64,000 nt of DNA. It comes from Pisolithus tinctorius. Taxonomy: Eukaryota; Basidiomycota; Agaricomycetes; Boletales; Pisolithaceae. A program made the translations under genes and the position numbers. Positions within the stretch are counted from its first letter, which is position 1, and each line of letters begins with the position of its first letter. Shown here piece by piece: positions 11,110 through 23,393 of this stretch. A model generated the notes under the pieces. It was not told the origin of the DNA, ran no database searches, and saw only the letters and a list, made by a program, of their open reading frames with translations. Location: contig JANFAH010000003.1 of NCBI GenBank assembly GCA_024663395.1, positions 2,046,001-2,110,000 on the forward strand, given 5' to 3'.

Positions 11110-13264
11110 GGGAGGTTGGCGGAATGTTGGAGAACACAGGAGGAGTCAGAGGGTCCCTTTATACGAAAGCTGCACCGAGGGAACATCCACGCGAGCGCGG
11201 CGGAACGGGCACGGTGACGATGATGCGTGACGTTTGGAATTTCTCGAGCCGGAATAGCCCCCGCGACGGTGATGTAGCCGGATTGAAACATACCCCAGGC
11301 ACTGCAGTGTGGTTTAAGTGCAAGATCTGTGATGGGTACTTGGCGCCGGGGTTACAAGATCGACTTGATTTGGGATGATTTATGTATACAGGAACGGCAG
11401 CATTCCCGTGAAAGAGGGAGGGCTATTGCTGTAGAAAGAGCTGGGTATTGGATGCGATATTGAGCACTATTGATCGATGCGAATATGAATTTAGTCAGAG
11501 TAAACGTCCAATATTTCCTGCTGCTACCCATCACACGAAAAAAGATTACTCACCGGATAGTTGGGCGGGGACAGGACTTGATCTCCGTCACCAGCGGAAC
11601 GAGTCCGTCCGTGTACTACGTGCTCTGCCCAGTATAAACCACGTGTACGACCACTGGGCGTTTATCAGTAGATGTCATCGACGGGCACGGGCAACGCGAA
11701 GTGGTAGGACCTACTAGTTGCACCGCCTGTACGGTAAGACCCATCTACATAGTTACAATCCCACTGCAACCCTGATGCGATGGCCCGGCCGACGCCATCG
11801 TGATTAAGTACATTACTCACTACCCGCTACATCGCTCCTCGACTGAAGACTGCTCGGTGGTAGAAAGCTTGCCGTGACTGGGGCGTACGAACGGATGGCG
11901 CCGCTGTTCACTTCATTTCAGGAGATGGCTAGCCTTAAACAGAAGGGAACGTTGTATTGCTAGGTAGATACGTATCGTCGGTTGTATGGCGCCCGAAATC
12001 TGGGAGCAAACACCCCGACCCGTCCGCCCCTTAGTGCCAATGAGGATGGGGCTCTGCCAGGGCAGGAAGACAAAGGATTTCAGTGTAACGTTGACGAAAA
12101 GCCAGGACCGAGGCGACAGGATCAATGCCGGTGAAAACGAGCACAGCACTGATGCACGCAATGGGTGGTCCGACGAAATCGATTTGCCATGGTAGTAAAT
12201 TGGCCCTTCCTGCAATGCATAAACAACGGAGTCCGCTGCCCGGCGAGTCACTGAGATAGTATATCAACCTTCCAACGCCCCTGTTGTCTTACGTTTCGGG
12301 GCCGACGGATCCCGTTCAGATAAGCGGCAAAGCCGAAAAATATCGTGGAGATATTGTACATTGACTCGTGTACTACCACTGCCATTGCAACCTTTTCCAC
12401 ACCCGGTGACCCGTTGGCCACGTCCACGGAACATGGGATGGTGATTCCTGTAGTGAGTTCAACGTTCTCATGTGGCGACCACTCACCATACGTAACGCTT
12501 CTTTCTTCGAGATAATACTCGATTTGGGTCACTCTGCATAGGTCAATCTGGTGTGAATGTCAACGTTCGAATCCATTACGTAGCTCCCCCGTGCTTAGGC
12601 CTTCTTGGTGTGAAACTGCTACCTGATCTGCTTGATTCACCTGAAACGAGTCACTGAGTCGTCTCGTTCTGTTGATGACTACGGGCCTCCAAGACGCCTG
12701 GCACTGGATGAGCTTTCCATTTCATCTGGAACGTTCGTTTCTTAAGAGACACGTTCAAGGGCCGGTCACAGCACCACATGGTGCTGTGTACTAGTAGCTT
12801 TCTCGGTTGCAAGGTTAGGGAGTCGAAGCTGAACGTTTTAGTGAACACCACTGCAAGGGACGACAACGCCGGTAGATTTGTGGTTCATAGCCTATCGCTG
12901 ACCAGACCATATCCGAGAGACATACTTTTCCGTCTGAATCGGTGTCGCCAACTGTACATACTTGCGAACAGTGGTAGCCTACTACATAGCAAAGCTCGAA
13001 GAATTGATCCGGGCATTGCCGAGCCGTGGTGCGTTGCAGACGGATAGCTATAGTCACTCGTTGGTCACTCGGCTTCCGAGTCGTACTGCAACACACTACT
13101 TGGTCGCCGGATCACCACTATACTGTCCGTCTCCCTGCACAGGTACGCTGGTATTCTGGAAACCGTCCTCGAGTCAATCGGACCAATAGAAAGTTTTTTT
13201 AATGCCGTGTAGGTTCATCAAACCACCACGGTGGACGTGACAGCCACACCAATTCTGGCTGTCC
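11110..13264. other. Interval without a secure gene
   Basis: About 2.1 kb. The part next to the adenylating enzyme is its upstream region. Between about 11900 and 13100 the minus strand has several exon-like frames; the most protein-like is listed separately. No terminal repeats or transposase motifs were seen. Confidence 0.45.
11913..12866 (-). CDS. Possible multi-exon gene, unrecognised
   Basis: Minus-strand segments read like exons. One around 12530-12300 gives VTQIEYYLEERSVTY, a plausible 39-nt intron (gtgagt...cag), then GITIPCSVDVANGSPGVEKV and HESMYNISTIFFGFAAYLNG, ending RRPRN before a gtaag donor. A further frame at 12200-12000 reads EGPIYYHGKSISSDHPLRAS. The pattern of short beta-strand-like stretches recalls arrestin-fold proteins, but that is only an impression. 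I could not build a complete frame: N-terminal exons (12866-12651) and the links are uncertain and the gene may be decayed. Confidence 0.3.
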
Positions 13265-15847
13265 ATGCTAAGGGGAGCTGGCCGCATTCGCAGGCAGCAC
13301 ATCAAGCAGGCCTTCCTGAGCATCGAAAAAGAGCAAAAGCACCGCGGACAGGCCCTGACGTTTCTGCCATCCTATTCCTGTATTCGTTTACCATGCATTT
13401 CGCGAATGCCTCAAGCACTTGCTGTCCACTCCCGGTGCATTCTAGAAGGCAATCGGGCCACCCACACCTGCATGGCGCCTTCCAGTGTGCATGTCTCTCT
13501 CGCCACTCCCCGTCCTTCCGTCCCAAGTACGTACACTTCACGAAGGCTCAGCGCGGATTGCGGCCGCTACCCCTCGGGAATAATAGCTATGGTCGATGCA
13601 TTCACGTGTGGAACCAACGAGCAAAGAAAACGCATTTTGCACGGTATCCAGGAATGCCCAGCTACCCGCGCGTACTTCGTTCACAGAGAAACGTGTGGAC
13701 AGTTAGCTCAGGCCATGGCATTGACGACGCTGCCGTGCAGAGCAAACTCTGTCTTGACCATTGCACACAAGTTAGGCTGTCGCTTCAAGCCCAGTCATTT
13801 CGAGAGCGTCACATATCAATTGTCGCTCAGGGAGCATTGGTCCTCTGTGCCCTCTCTTGTCTCGTTAGCAAGGCATCACTGTGGTCGAACGACAGCTCGC
13901 CTTCTGAACTGGAAAATGAGGGCATTTATAGAATGTCACCGTTTCGACCAATTAAACTATGTCATGATGGAGTTTACTCGAGACAACATCAAGCCAATTC
14001 GCAGAACATTCCATCTACTCCTGTCCGCGCATCTTCGCAACCAAGACCTCGATGCAGCGAAAGGGGCCATACGGATGATGGAGAACGCTGGGTTTCCTGT
14101 AGATGCCTCTACGCACGCACTCATTTCCACCGTCTATCGATCCCTTGGCCTAGACACTCAAGTTCACGCTCGAGCACTCGATTCCCTACCCAGTATCGAC
14201 TCCCGGACTGCTACCCGTGTCCTCAACAGTATCGTACAACATTTTCTCGACGTTGGAGACGAATTAGGCGCGGCCCAGTATATCAAGTACTTCAGTCTGA
14301 TCGGGGTCGATGTCTCGTCACCTCTTGGAAACAATATCACAGAGGTCGTCGGCGCCCATCTCTCGAGGCGACATCATACAGATCCTGCCAACATAATCCG
14401 TATCACCCCAGATGCTGCTACCTTCACCATGCTGATAGACTACTTGGCGAACAAACGCTGCTTCTCTCAGGTCCACAGCTTATTACCCCGCCTGGTCGAA
14501 GCTGGCGTCAAGCCCGACTCTGGCATTGTTGCTTCTCTCATTCGTGCATCCATCCTCAACTGCCGTGATGACTTGGCTGTGAGCTTGCTCAGCTCTATGC
14601 TCCATTCTAACGATCTTGCACGTGCACTATGCGATCTTATGGGTGTGAAGTCGGTTCCTCAGCCGCCTATCGACGCAAGGGATGTCCCTTTGGCAGCGCA
14701 CGTCTTTAATGCTATTCTAAGGCGAGCCATGGAGCTCCGTGGTCTTAGTGGAGCGAGGTTTATCTTCCGTGTCATGCGTGCCAGGGGCATCATGCCAAGC
14801 CCAACCACTATCGAGATATTCCTCGATTGCCTGGATCGCACGGAGCATGCTACACCCCGCCAACTCATCCGAATCCTCCGTAGTATGTCCACATCTTTAA
14901 GTGGACTAACGCTTCGGCATCTCCATATCATCCTACGAAGCATCTTGCGGCGGGAAAAGTACCTTTTTCATGGGAGCGGCTGGAACTCTACTGCTTCCAA
15001 GTTCTCTCCGATACGGGAAGGCACATCCGCTCTTCCACAGGGTCATATCCTTCTTGACAGTCATACTTTCAATATCGATAGGGGTGCTAACTCATGCCGG
15101 CAATTCACGTACGACTCCTGGCTGCGGCCCCTTGTCATTTCACTTTCCCGTAGGGGGGTCAGAGGTGATCGGGCTACGATCGCGATGCGCCTCAGGCACG
15201 AGAGTATGCTGGATCCTAGTCTCGATACTGCTAGAGATGTTCTCCGACACATGGTCGACCAGGGAATGCATCCGAACCAGTACCACTATGCCGCTCTCAT
15301 GGACGGATACGCCAAAGGTGGGAACATACGAGTCGCGGAGCAGATCATGCGGGCCGCCAAGGACGCAGGCTTTAAACCAGAGGTGGTCATGTACACGGTA
15401 CTTATTGCTGGTTACGGCCGGCAAGGTAAGCCCGAGCTAGCTATGGGGGCGTTCCGTCGCATGATATCTGCCGGTATTGCGCCTGACGTCCCGGCGATCG
15501 ATGCCCTGGCGCATGCCTACTTTGCTGTCGGAGCTTACAAGGTCGCGAGGCGCGTTCTCTTGCAATTATGGACGCAGGTCAAGCCATTTCAGCACGAGTT
15601 ACAGGGTGATACTTTGAAACAGTTGGCAACAGCCTTTCGCACGGATCGTGGAGATCGAGGGGCTCAAAGACAGTCTCTAACTAAGAACCAACAGAGGCTA
15701 CTCAATTGCAAAATCCGAGGATTTCAGCGAGAGTGGAGGCAGCTGGAATTACTGCGGGGGCCACAGTCTCTTTCCCGCCGTTTGAATGGATGTCGGGAGT
15801 GGCTACTCGACCATTCATGTTACAACTTAGTGAAACACCGCACGTGA
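13265..15847 (+). CDS. Pentatricopeptide-repeat protein, probably mitochondrial
   Basis: A single uninterrupted frame of 860 codons. The N-terminal third is Arg/Ser/Thr/Ala-rich, poor in acidic residues and compatible with a mitochondrial targeting region. PPR helices are clear: residues about 370-420 (FTMLIDYLANKRCFSQVHSL then EAGVKPDS), and 670-760 with YHYAALMDGYAKGGNIRVAE, MYTVLIAGYGRQGKPELAMG and ISAGIAPDVPAIDALAHAYF. Earlier weaker repeats include FHLLLSAHLRNQDLDAAKGA. PPR proteins bind organellar RNA and act in its processing, stability or translation. Upstream in-frame Mets do not exist, but an internal Met could be the real start. It converges on the HapX gene with only 45 bases between stops. 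Confidence 0.85.
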   Translation: MLRGAGRIRRQHIKQAFLSIEKEQKHRGQALTFLPSYSCIRLPCISRMPQALAVHSRCILEGNRATHTCMAPSSVHVSLATPRPSVPSTYTSRRLSADCGRYPSGIIAMVDAFTCGTNEQRKRILHGIQECPATRAYFVHRETCGQLAQAMALTTLPCRANSVLTIAHKLGCRFKPSHFESVTYQLSLREHWSSVPSLVSLARHHCGRTTARLLNWKMRAFIECHRFDQLNYVMMEFTRDNIKPIRRTFHLLLSAHLRNQDLDAAKGAIRMMENAGFPVDASTHALISTVYRSLGLDTQVHARALDSLPSIDSRTATRVLNSIVQHFLDVGDELGAAQYIKYFSLIGVDVSSPLGNNITEVVGAHLSRRHHTDPANIIRITPDAATFTMLIDYLANKRCFSQVHSLLPRLVEAGVKPDSGIVASLIRASILNCRDDLAVSLLSSMLHSNDLARALCDLMGVKSVPQPPIDARDVPLAAHVFNAILRRAMELRGLSGARFIFRVMRARGIMPSPTTIEIFLDCLDRTEHATPRQLIRILRSMSTSLSGLTLRHLHIILRSILRREKYLFHGSGWNSTASKFSPIREGTSALPQGHILLDSHTFNIDRGANSCRQFTYDSWLRPLVISLSRRGVRGDRATIAMRLRHESMLDPSLDTARDVLRHMVDQGMHPNQYHYAALMDGYAKGGNIRVAEQIMRAAKDAGFKPEVVMYTVLIAGYGRQGKPELAMGAFRRMISAGIAPDVPAIDALAHAYFAVGAYKVARRVLLQLWTQVKPFQHELQGDTLKQLATAFRTDRGDRGAQRQSLTKNQQRLLNCKIRGFQREWRQLELLRGPQSLSRRLNGCREWLLDHSCYNLVKHRT

Positions 15848-15892
15848 TTGTATGTCCTAAAGTTCATAATAACGAACGTCCAGGGAACCGCC

Positions 15893-17601
15893 CTATGGTC
15901 GCGCATGTGCGAATTTGGAGTCTAGCAGCCGAAGCGCTTCCCTCACTCCGTCTGCATTCACTTCACGCATCCTTCTACGGCCACACTCAATCAGAACGTC
16001 CTGAGGTACAAGTCGTGGTGGTGAGCCATGTTCCTGGTGGAATCGCTCATTGGGATCCGTGAGTAGTATAGACTGGCTGTCTTCAGCCTCGCTTCCGTCA
16101 TGCTGAGGTCCAGCCACACGTTCTGGAGTGATGGATCCCGGAGCAGGAGATATGACAACGCGAGATCCTGTACACTTCGACCTACGTGCCACCACTTCGG
16201 CCAAGAGTGTCAAATCCGCGAAAGCGACGTTAGGATGTGATTTAAGTTGACGCCATGCATCATCCGTTGGTATGGTCTCAGGATGGCGCGAAGAGTTGGC
16301 CGAGGAAATGATGGGTGCGATTCCGCAAGAACCGCATTTACTGACATCCCCACAACATTCGCCCACCAAGATTTTATCGGAATGATTAGTTCGCCGGGGA
16401 CAATCAATGCATGGTGCGGACGACGCAATGGAGTGGCTGATGGCTTCACAGAACGCTTTTCCGAAGGTATCGTCTGCACATGCCATACAATTATCGGGGT
16501 CACCAGAACACCTAAGGATAGTCGTGGATGGTGACGATGGCAGCGGGATGACCGGGAAAACCGGGTTAGTGCTGGATCCGCCTGACTTACGTCGAAGTGG
16601 CACGGGCGCTTGGTAAGGGGGTAGGTTGTCAAGTATGCTTAGATGAGCAGCAGCATCTAGAGGTACGGGTTGGCTCAAGGAAGAGAGAATTGACGGCGGG
16701 TTGAGTTTATCGGGGGACGATTCCAGGGCAGAGGTGCTAACGGGAGCTCCGTTTGTGGCCTGTTGAAACGCGATCTCTTGACAAAGGCAAGGGGCGTTCG
16801 GGCTACATAGGATGCACGGGAAGGAGTCGACGGTGCTTGATACAGTAGTTGCTGCATAAGTAAGCCCATCATCAGCTGGAGGAGTAGGCGTTGGGAAGTG
16901 CGGTGAAAGCGCCTCGCGGGCAGAAGAAAAATCGGTGCCCTGGAGGGTGGATTCAAGCGACGACGGTACCGCAGCGGATGAGGATGTAGCGAAAGGTAGA
17001 GTTTGTGGGTTGTCCCCCGCTTTAGCCCTTTTCCTCTGGGATTCATTCGAGGAATCGTCATAAGGCCCTGCAGCAGAATCACCCCTAGGTCGTTTTTTAT
17101 CCAGCTCGACTTTCTCCTCCAGCTGTTGCTCCAGCCTTGCAATCTTTTCCTCGAGGATAAGATTCTCCTTGCGTAGCTGCTCATTTTCCTCCTTCATTTT
17201 CTTCGCTACGTTTTGTAATGCAACATTGCGTTCTATTTCTCCTTGTTCATAGGAGTGTAGCCGAGCCTGGAGTTCGGCAAGTTGTGACTGCTTACGCTCA
17301 CGGAAAGCACGCTGTGCAGCTCTATCAAGTGGTACAAGCTCAGCAATCCTTGGAAACGCTCCTGACGACTATGTGGTGCCTACCTATTCTGTACACGCCT
17401 ACCCGAGGAATCGTCGCCCTGGGAGAATTAACAACAACGGTTGAATATCTGAACAAGACCGATATTTAACCCATGGGGGCTGACCTCCTCTCTGATGACT
17501 GGGACATTGCTGAGAGATTCTTTCTTTGGCTTCCGCCCCGGTTTCGGTTTCGCTGGGATTGTCCATTCCTTCGAGGCTGCGTTATCACGAGGGTGAGTCA
17601 T
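15893..17601 (-). CDS. HapX-type bZIP iron-response regulator
   Basis: Four parts identify it. (1) An N-terminal CCAAT-complex binding motif, ASKEWTIPAKPKPGRKPKKE (Hap4-like). (2) A split bZIP basic region, GRRVQNR joined across an intron to AAQRAFRERKQSQLAELQAR. (3) A leucine-zipper-like coiled coil, NEQLRKENLILEEKIARLEQ. (4) Cysteine-rich regions: CILCSPNAPCLCQE, then CSGDPDNCMACADDTFGKAF followed by Cys, then CIDCPRRT and ECCGDVSKCGSCGIAP. In ascomycetes and Cryptococcus HapX works with the Hap2/3/5 complex. It represses iron-consuming pathways during starvation, and the cysteine regions sense Fe-S status. Introns fall after REE (about 66 nt) and after QNR; the last exon is one long frame. 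The protein is about 525 residues. The start at 17601 places the Hap4-like motif at residue 9. Confidence 0.88.
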
Positions 17602-17898
17602 TCTTTTGGAGAGTGAGACAGAACCTACGCGTGGCCCACAACATTGCAGAGGACGTGGATGGAACCTTGGATGTCGAAGCTGAAGGACCGATGGGCACCA
17701 TGGTCTGCAAGTATCCGTACTAGTACTGACGGTGGTATGTAGCCGTTGGTGGGAGACCGTGGCCAGAACCGACGACAAGTCTCCCACAGCACGACGACAG
17801 CCTTCGCACAGGGGTCAAACCGGTGACCGGCGACACTAGGGACTTTCCAAGAAAACGATTTCCGGCCTACAGTATAACCAGTACTAGTGTACTCTGGT

Positions 17899-20532
17899 TC
17901 ATTCTGCCACCTCCTCAATCTGTTCAATGACCTCGTCAATCCACTCCTCGATTTCCTCCTTCTCTTCTGCGTGCCTATCACCATCCACCCTTTGACCCCT
18001 GCTCCGCTTCTCATCAACGAGATCGCGTTTGCACCGCACTCGCCATGCATTCCATTCGTCCACAAGGCGCTTACGGAGAGCGATGAGTTCAGCGCTGACA
18101 TTGCTTTCCTCTGCTGCGTCGTCTTCGTCGAATGTGCGGCTGTATTCCTTGAGGTTGCGGCGTATCTGACGCTGCTGCTCCTTCGTCAGTAGTGTCGGGG
18201 GGCGGGGTCGCCAGATAAATTGCTTGAAGCGGTCCAAAATGTGTTTCTCGATCACTTGGCCACGGAAATCCCAGATCGCGTAGCCGTTTTCAAGCTTCGA
18301 GTATTGCAAACGTCAACAAGTGTCATATCATGAAGTGGTGGTGGCTTACAGTATGCCGCCAAGCGCTCGCACTGGTTGCAAGATAACGACCACTGGGGTC
18401 CCATTCTACATCAGTGACCCCATAATGATCTGCAGAGCCAACGTGTTGAATGCCGCTGCCCCATTCAGCCGCCTGTCCCTCCCTACGATCTTCATTGTTG
18501 AAGTCCAAATCCCAGAACTCTAGCTCGGATTTGGTCGACGACCCAACCGTTGCAAGGACAACATGTCGCCCACGTGGTGACCAACGAATAGTGTTGCTTG
18601 TGCGTGATGCGAGGGTACCTATTTACCATGACTAACTGGGTCATTCAGTGTCTGGTGGGGTACGCACGCAGTAACCTGAAGTCATTCTTGCCTCGATCGA
18701 GCTGGTAGAAGCTAATGTCAGTCTTGATCGTGATGCCGGGAGCGGGATTTCCTAGGTTGGGGTCATTGCTTGAGACGATAGCAAAACGCTCTCCTTTAGG
18801 TTCCCATGAGAAATCGGTGACGGTGTCTAATAATCGGTTAGGAACCCCTACAGACTGCAGCTTCTCTCAACTGACCCTTTAGCTCCACTACTTCAACTGG
18901 GAAGTCCTTCTCGCGTATTCGGAAAATCTCCAGACTGCACAGGATCGACTTCTTGGTTTTCGTATGGCGGTCCACTTTGACGCACAAGAAGTCGCCCTGA
19001 TTCTGCCAATATAGTTTGCACTAGTGAAAACAATCCCATGTTTTGTGACTTTAACAAGCAACTTCAAAAAACGGGAACCATTCTAACCTCGGTAACGTTG
19101 AAAAGGTTCTTCTGGCGCAGAATCCTGCGGCTTGGGAACTCCAGCAGCGTGACTCGAGCAGGCTGATTGGCAACCTCTGGAGTCCAGTACGCCAGCATAT
19201 TCTCCTTGGCCTTCTTCGGAGTTTTGCCGCTTTTGGCAGCCTTCTCGGCTTCGTCCCTGTCCTTTTCACCATGAGGACACCATTCAAAGTCAATAACGCC
19301 CTCGATCTTTATACTCTTTTTGTCGTGCAAGCCCATACTTGGCAGCTCATAAACGCTAATCTGCTGGCCCGGTGTTACCCGGGCGACAAATTTGTCGTCT
19401 AGGCTCCATTTGAGTGCCGGCCATTGCATTTGCTTTTTCATCGACGAATCCTCGCCTTCAATCAAAGAAGTGGGAAAGGTCCGGAGGAGGTGGCCAGATT
19501 TAATGTCCCAGACCGCGATATTATTGCCTTCATCTTCAGGGGAAAAAAACTCAGGTCCTTGGGGAAGGTTTGGAGGCACAGTTATGGGATCATGAGACCA
19601 CGTAACAAGGTATTGCTCGCAGGGTGAAAAGTCCATCAACTTTACCAATGGATGGGCAAAGCGTTGCTGAGGTTCCCATGATGGACCACCCCACAGCCGG
19701 ACACCTTGGCGAAAAAGTGTTGCGAAATATGTTCCCATAGGTGACCAGGAGACGTAAAGTTCAGTCCAGTTCTGCTCTATCGTGAGCAACAATACAGAAT
19801 TGACAAAGTGACCGTGCCTTTTTGGAATAAGCCACCTCACATTGCGATGCTTTTCCGTGCCAATGTATCTCGACGTCGTCGCCACGATAAGTGACATACT
19901 GATCTCGACCCAGTGGGTCGGCAAGCCAGGCTTTCAAGTGTTCCTGCGGCATGTAAACAGGCTGCTCGAGAATAGAGCGTGACGGCCAACCTTTGGGCGG
20001 TATTCCTCAACCTTTGGCTCGATGTACATTTCGTCCATACTCGCAAATTGTTCTATGTCCGTAAATTTGTTCACGTAGAAAGTATGTCTGGCATCAAACG
20101 GATGCCCATTCATTGCATTGGCCGCGTGAGTGGCGGCATCTGCACTACCGAGGTCCATGAATATGAACCTGTAACAGGCGTTCGGTGCGAAGGAGAATAG
20201 AAGTTGAGAAGGTTTGCATACCCCTTGCTTTTTCCTGTGGAATCGTCCCATGGTACGAAAATATTATCTGGTTTGACCGCAGCCCCTTTCTTAGTAAATT
20301 CTTTGGAGATCTTCGCAACTAGCTTCTCTAATTTGGACTTATCGATCACTGGTACACCATCTACAACGATGAGATTATCAAGGTTGTCGTCCAAGTCAAC
20401 ACGATATCTGCGGCCATAATATCGTCAATATCTCTTCTTTGAAGGGTTATCAGCAACTCACTTTGTCTCGATATCCGAGAAATCCAGTTCTGCTTCTATC
20501 CCATCGTACAAACCACTGTTTGGTACGGCCAT
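17899..20532 (-). CDS. eIF3b (PRT1): Translation initiation factor eIF3 subunit b
   Basis: The scaffold subunit of cytoplasmic eIF3, which recruits the 43S complex to mRNA. Order from the N-terminus: acidic leader ([20 protein letters not shown]); RRM with [30 protein letters not shown] and [18 protein letters not shown]; the linker [20 protein letters not shown]; then the WD40/beta-propeller region ([50 protein letters not shown]). The C-terminal helix reads [20 protein letters not shown] and ends in an acidic [19 protein letters not shown] tail. Multiple introns of about 50 nt interrupt it. Start at 20532; a CACGTGAC site lies 93 bases upstream, shared with the divergent SLS1-like gene. Confidence 0.93.
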
Positions 20533-20624
20533 GTTGCCTTGCTCAGCGCGCCCCTTGCAAGTAGTAGAAAATTTTGGCTACTACCAACGATTAGGACGGA
20601 GCTCAAACGCTTGGTCGGTGGAAT

Positions 20625-20632
20625 CACGTGAC
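20625..20632. promoter_or_regulatory. E-box CACGTGAC (eIF3b / SLS1-like promoter)
   Basis: A TCACGTGAC-type E-box sits midway in the 147-base divergent spacer between eIF3b and the SLS1-like gene. Such sites are bound by Cbf1/USF-type bHLH factors in fungi. Confidence 0.5.
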
Positions 20633-20679
20633 TCGCGCGGGACCGCACGACAAGTCAATTGAAGATCAGAGGAAACAAC

Positions 20680-23306
20680 ATGCACCTTTGTGCTCGGCCA
20701 TATTACATGGCTGCCCCGCTCCTACAACATTCCACAATACGCCGCTGTTTGTTTCCAAAATGTTACAAAAAGTTTCTATCCCAGGCGGTACTGGCTTCAC
20801 CGTCCGCATCCACTGGTCAATGCGGGGATGTCCAGCCAAACAACAGCGCGGCTCGCGTGACGCGACAACAGGAGGCCACACAGCCGGACACGCTTGCGAA
20901 TAAAAGTTTCCTGGATCTCACAAAGGTCGAGAATTATCTTACATCCATTCGGTCCAGCGGTTCGCAGCCAACGATAGAGGACATAGAGGGCTTCCGGCCT
21001 TCTAGGCACTCACGTCCTGGTACGAAGAAGTACGCAAACGAATACCGCGACCTTCTTGGCACACTTTGTCGAGCGTTCAGCAAGGACCAGCTCCGCCACT
21101 TCACGGAACTGTATAAACTTGATCCGTGGTGGTCTCGTGCGAAGCGGAGGAAGGCGGAGTATGCGGAATCTATCATTGAACGGGGTTGGGGCTGGCCGTC
21201 GCTAAAGGAATTAGAAGAAAGGCGCGTAGACAGGACGGAGGTAATATCTAAGAGTTCGTTTCCGTCGGTATTTTTCTTGTCTGCCTCATTTAATGTCGCA
21301 TGCAGGTTTTCCTATGACACCCAGCGAACTTTTTGTCGTTCTCGGGAAGGGTGGGTCGAATCAATACTTTCTCTGGTGGTCTTCTAACGTACCAGAAGAC
21401 GGTGCTGATTTATTGCAACTTTCCATTCAATATAACGTACATATATCTTTGGTACCTGACCCCCTTGCTCTACATGTTGAGGGGCTACGTGGTGCTCTGA
21501 AGCAATTGACGGAACATATTGACATGTTGCGGAAGGTATGGTTTTCGGTTAGGTTCAATTGTGCGTTATATACCTCTGCTAGGACATCAAAGAAGAAATA
21601 TTCGAACTTCCCACTCGACGGACGATCCCACAGGCTTCGATCCAACGCATATCACGTCTGGCGGGTGCCTACGTAGAGAATTACGGCGACGGAGGCAAAG
21701 TACAGAGGATCCTGTCAACATTCATTTGTTCCTAATGGTCCCCAGGTTAGAATTTCTTCCCGCGAGGACGGTAGCATGAGGAATGCTCAACGGCTGGCTA
21801 CCCGTGCATCTATGGAGGCGAGCTCGCTTTCTAAACTAGTTCGGCCCTCGCTCATTTCCACCTTAGGAAGGATCCGATGCCCAGGTCAACGTGCTATGCT
21901 ATGAGCTTCCTGACTCCAACAGTAGTTCTATGGTTCCCACAAGCATGCTACATTACTACTCCGCATACCCGTTTCTGAGTCCAACCCCTTTTCCTTGGAC
22001 AATGCATACTGGCAGCGCCTTTCGAATTCGTCGCATTGCCGATTGGCTTGGGCTCAATAGCCGAGAAGATATCACCAAGGCAGGTGGATTGCTTAACAGT
22101 GAGGCACGATTCAAGGACTTTACTGGGTAAGCAGAAGAATGACGTGCGGAAACATTATTCATGTTCTCCTAGGAAGGAAATTGATCTCCGCGAAGCGGTA
22201 TTGAATCTGCCCACTGGCGACGGCAGGGGTGATCACAGGCTCATCACAGCTTCGTACGTTGATATAGCTAATACATTGACCGACTGTTCAAGTCTGCCAG
22301 GTTGGGCCATCTTCTACTATCACCTGGCGAAGACTCCCGGGCCGGGAGCTTACTTCATCCACTAAGGGGACGCATGTCTCTTCGCAAGGTCTTGGGATGG
22401 TTTCAAACAGCTAGACCACCGATGGTTTTTGTTCCTAGGTAGGAGCGAAGTCGCCATGAGCTTGCGTTCATGATACTGAGCGTGTGGGTAGTGTTCCGCC
22501 ATCGGCATTGCCCGTGCCCCCCGCCAAGCGCCGTACATTTCATCGCTTGGTATATAATACCTTGCCCTGTGGAAGTACACATATGAGCGATCTCCTGCCT
22601 TCCTTAGTTATAAAAGTAGAAGCGGAGTGCTCCTCACATTCTTCAAGCGAGAACTCCTCTACTATCTCCTGTTCCGAACCGTCGGCTCCACAGTACTGGA
22701 TAGGTCAGGAGGTATTGCTTAACCTGATGATTCCGGATCGGTGAGATTGTTCTGCTAGTATCATGCCATCTGACCGACTCCACTTCAGTCCTATGGATCT
22801 GCAATTTTCGGTCTTTGACTACCAGCCAATATCTGAGGAACAGCTTCCGGACTTGAAAGACTATTTGATGAGGCTACGCGAATAGTGAGTTTTTTTGTCT
22901 TCCTTCTGATCTCGTCAGTCAAATTGTGTACAGTGCAACTCCCGGTGCAGGTGATCACAATCCACTATATCCGCCAGCAACTTTCGATTTCAATGGGCGT
23001 ACATTTCACCTTCACGATAACTGGAGTCTACATCGAAGTGTAGACTTCGTCAATTTACCCGCCCGATTTCCGGACGAAGGTAGTGCTTACCCGAGAATGC
23101 GCGTCTTCCACGAGAAAATACTGGACCTTGAAGCCGGCCAGCAGTCGGAATTGTGCCAGGTAAATTTCAAGATACTCGTCTTCAAAAGTACTCACCGTCG
23201 CTAGCTGAAGTTGGACTCGAGCTCTGATTCGAGTTGGAGGAGTTTCCTTACAGCATGTGATCAACTTACCGCACCCTTGTCACAGGCACGAAGCAAGGAG
23301 ATTTGA
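20680..23306 (+). CDS. SLS1-like mitochondrial RNA-processing/translation protein
   Basis: Resembles the fungal SLS1 family, inner-membrane matrix-facing proteins that couple mitochondrial transcription with translation. The N-terminus (MHLCARPYYMAAPLLQHSTI then RRCLFPKCYKK) is basic and presequence-like. Recognisable parts: EDIEGFRPSRHSRPGTKKYA; GWGWPSLKELEERRVDRTEV joined over an intron to FPMTPSELFVVLGKGGS; LQLSIQYNVHISLVPDPLAL; and the KH-like segment IPQASIQRISRLAGAYVENY followed by GDGGK/VRISSREDG. The C-terminus reads SWRSFLTACDQLTAPLSQAR and ends SKEI. The frame is kept throughout by GT-AG introns, including one about 1 kb into the gene. Start Met at 20680; the upstream in-frame TTG is not a fungal start. 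It converges on SPB1 with 87 bases between stops. Confidence 0.78.
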
Positions 23307-23393
23307 ATAGAGTGCTTTAATAATTGTTTGACACTAATACACTCCATATATCCATGCAAGCATACCATGACAGCAATATCAATGAAATTTCCA

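Noticed and set aside
13231..14568. A 445-codon frame overlapping the PPR gene
   Set aside because: Shadow in another frame of the 860-codon PPR frame; its translation is Arg/Ser/His-rich without motifs.
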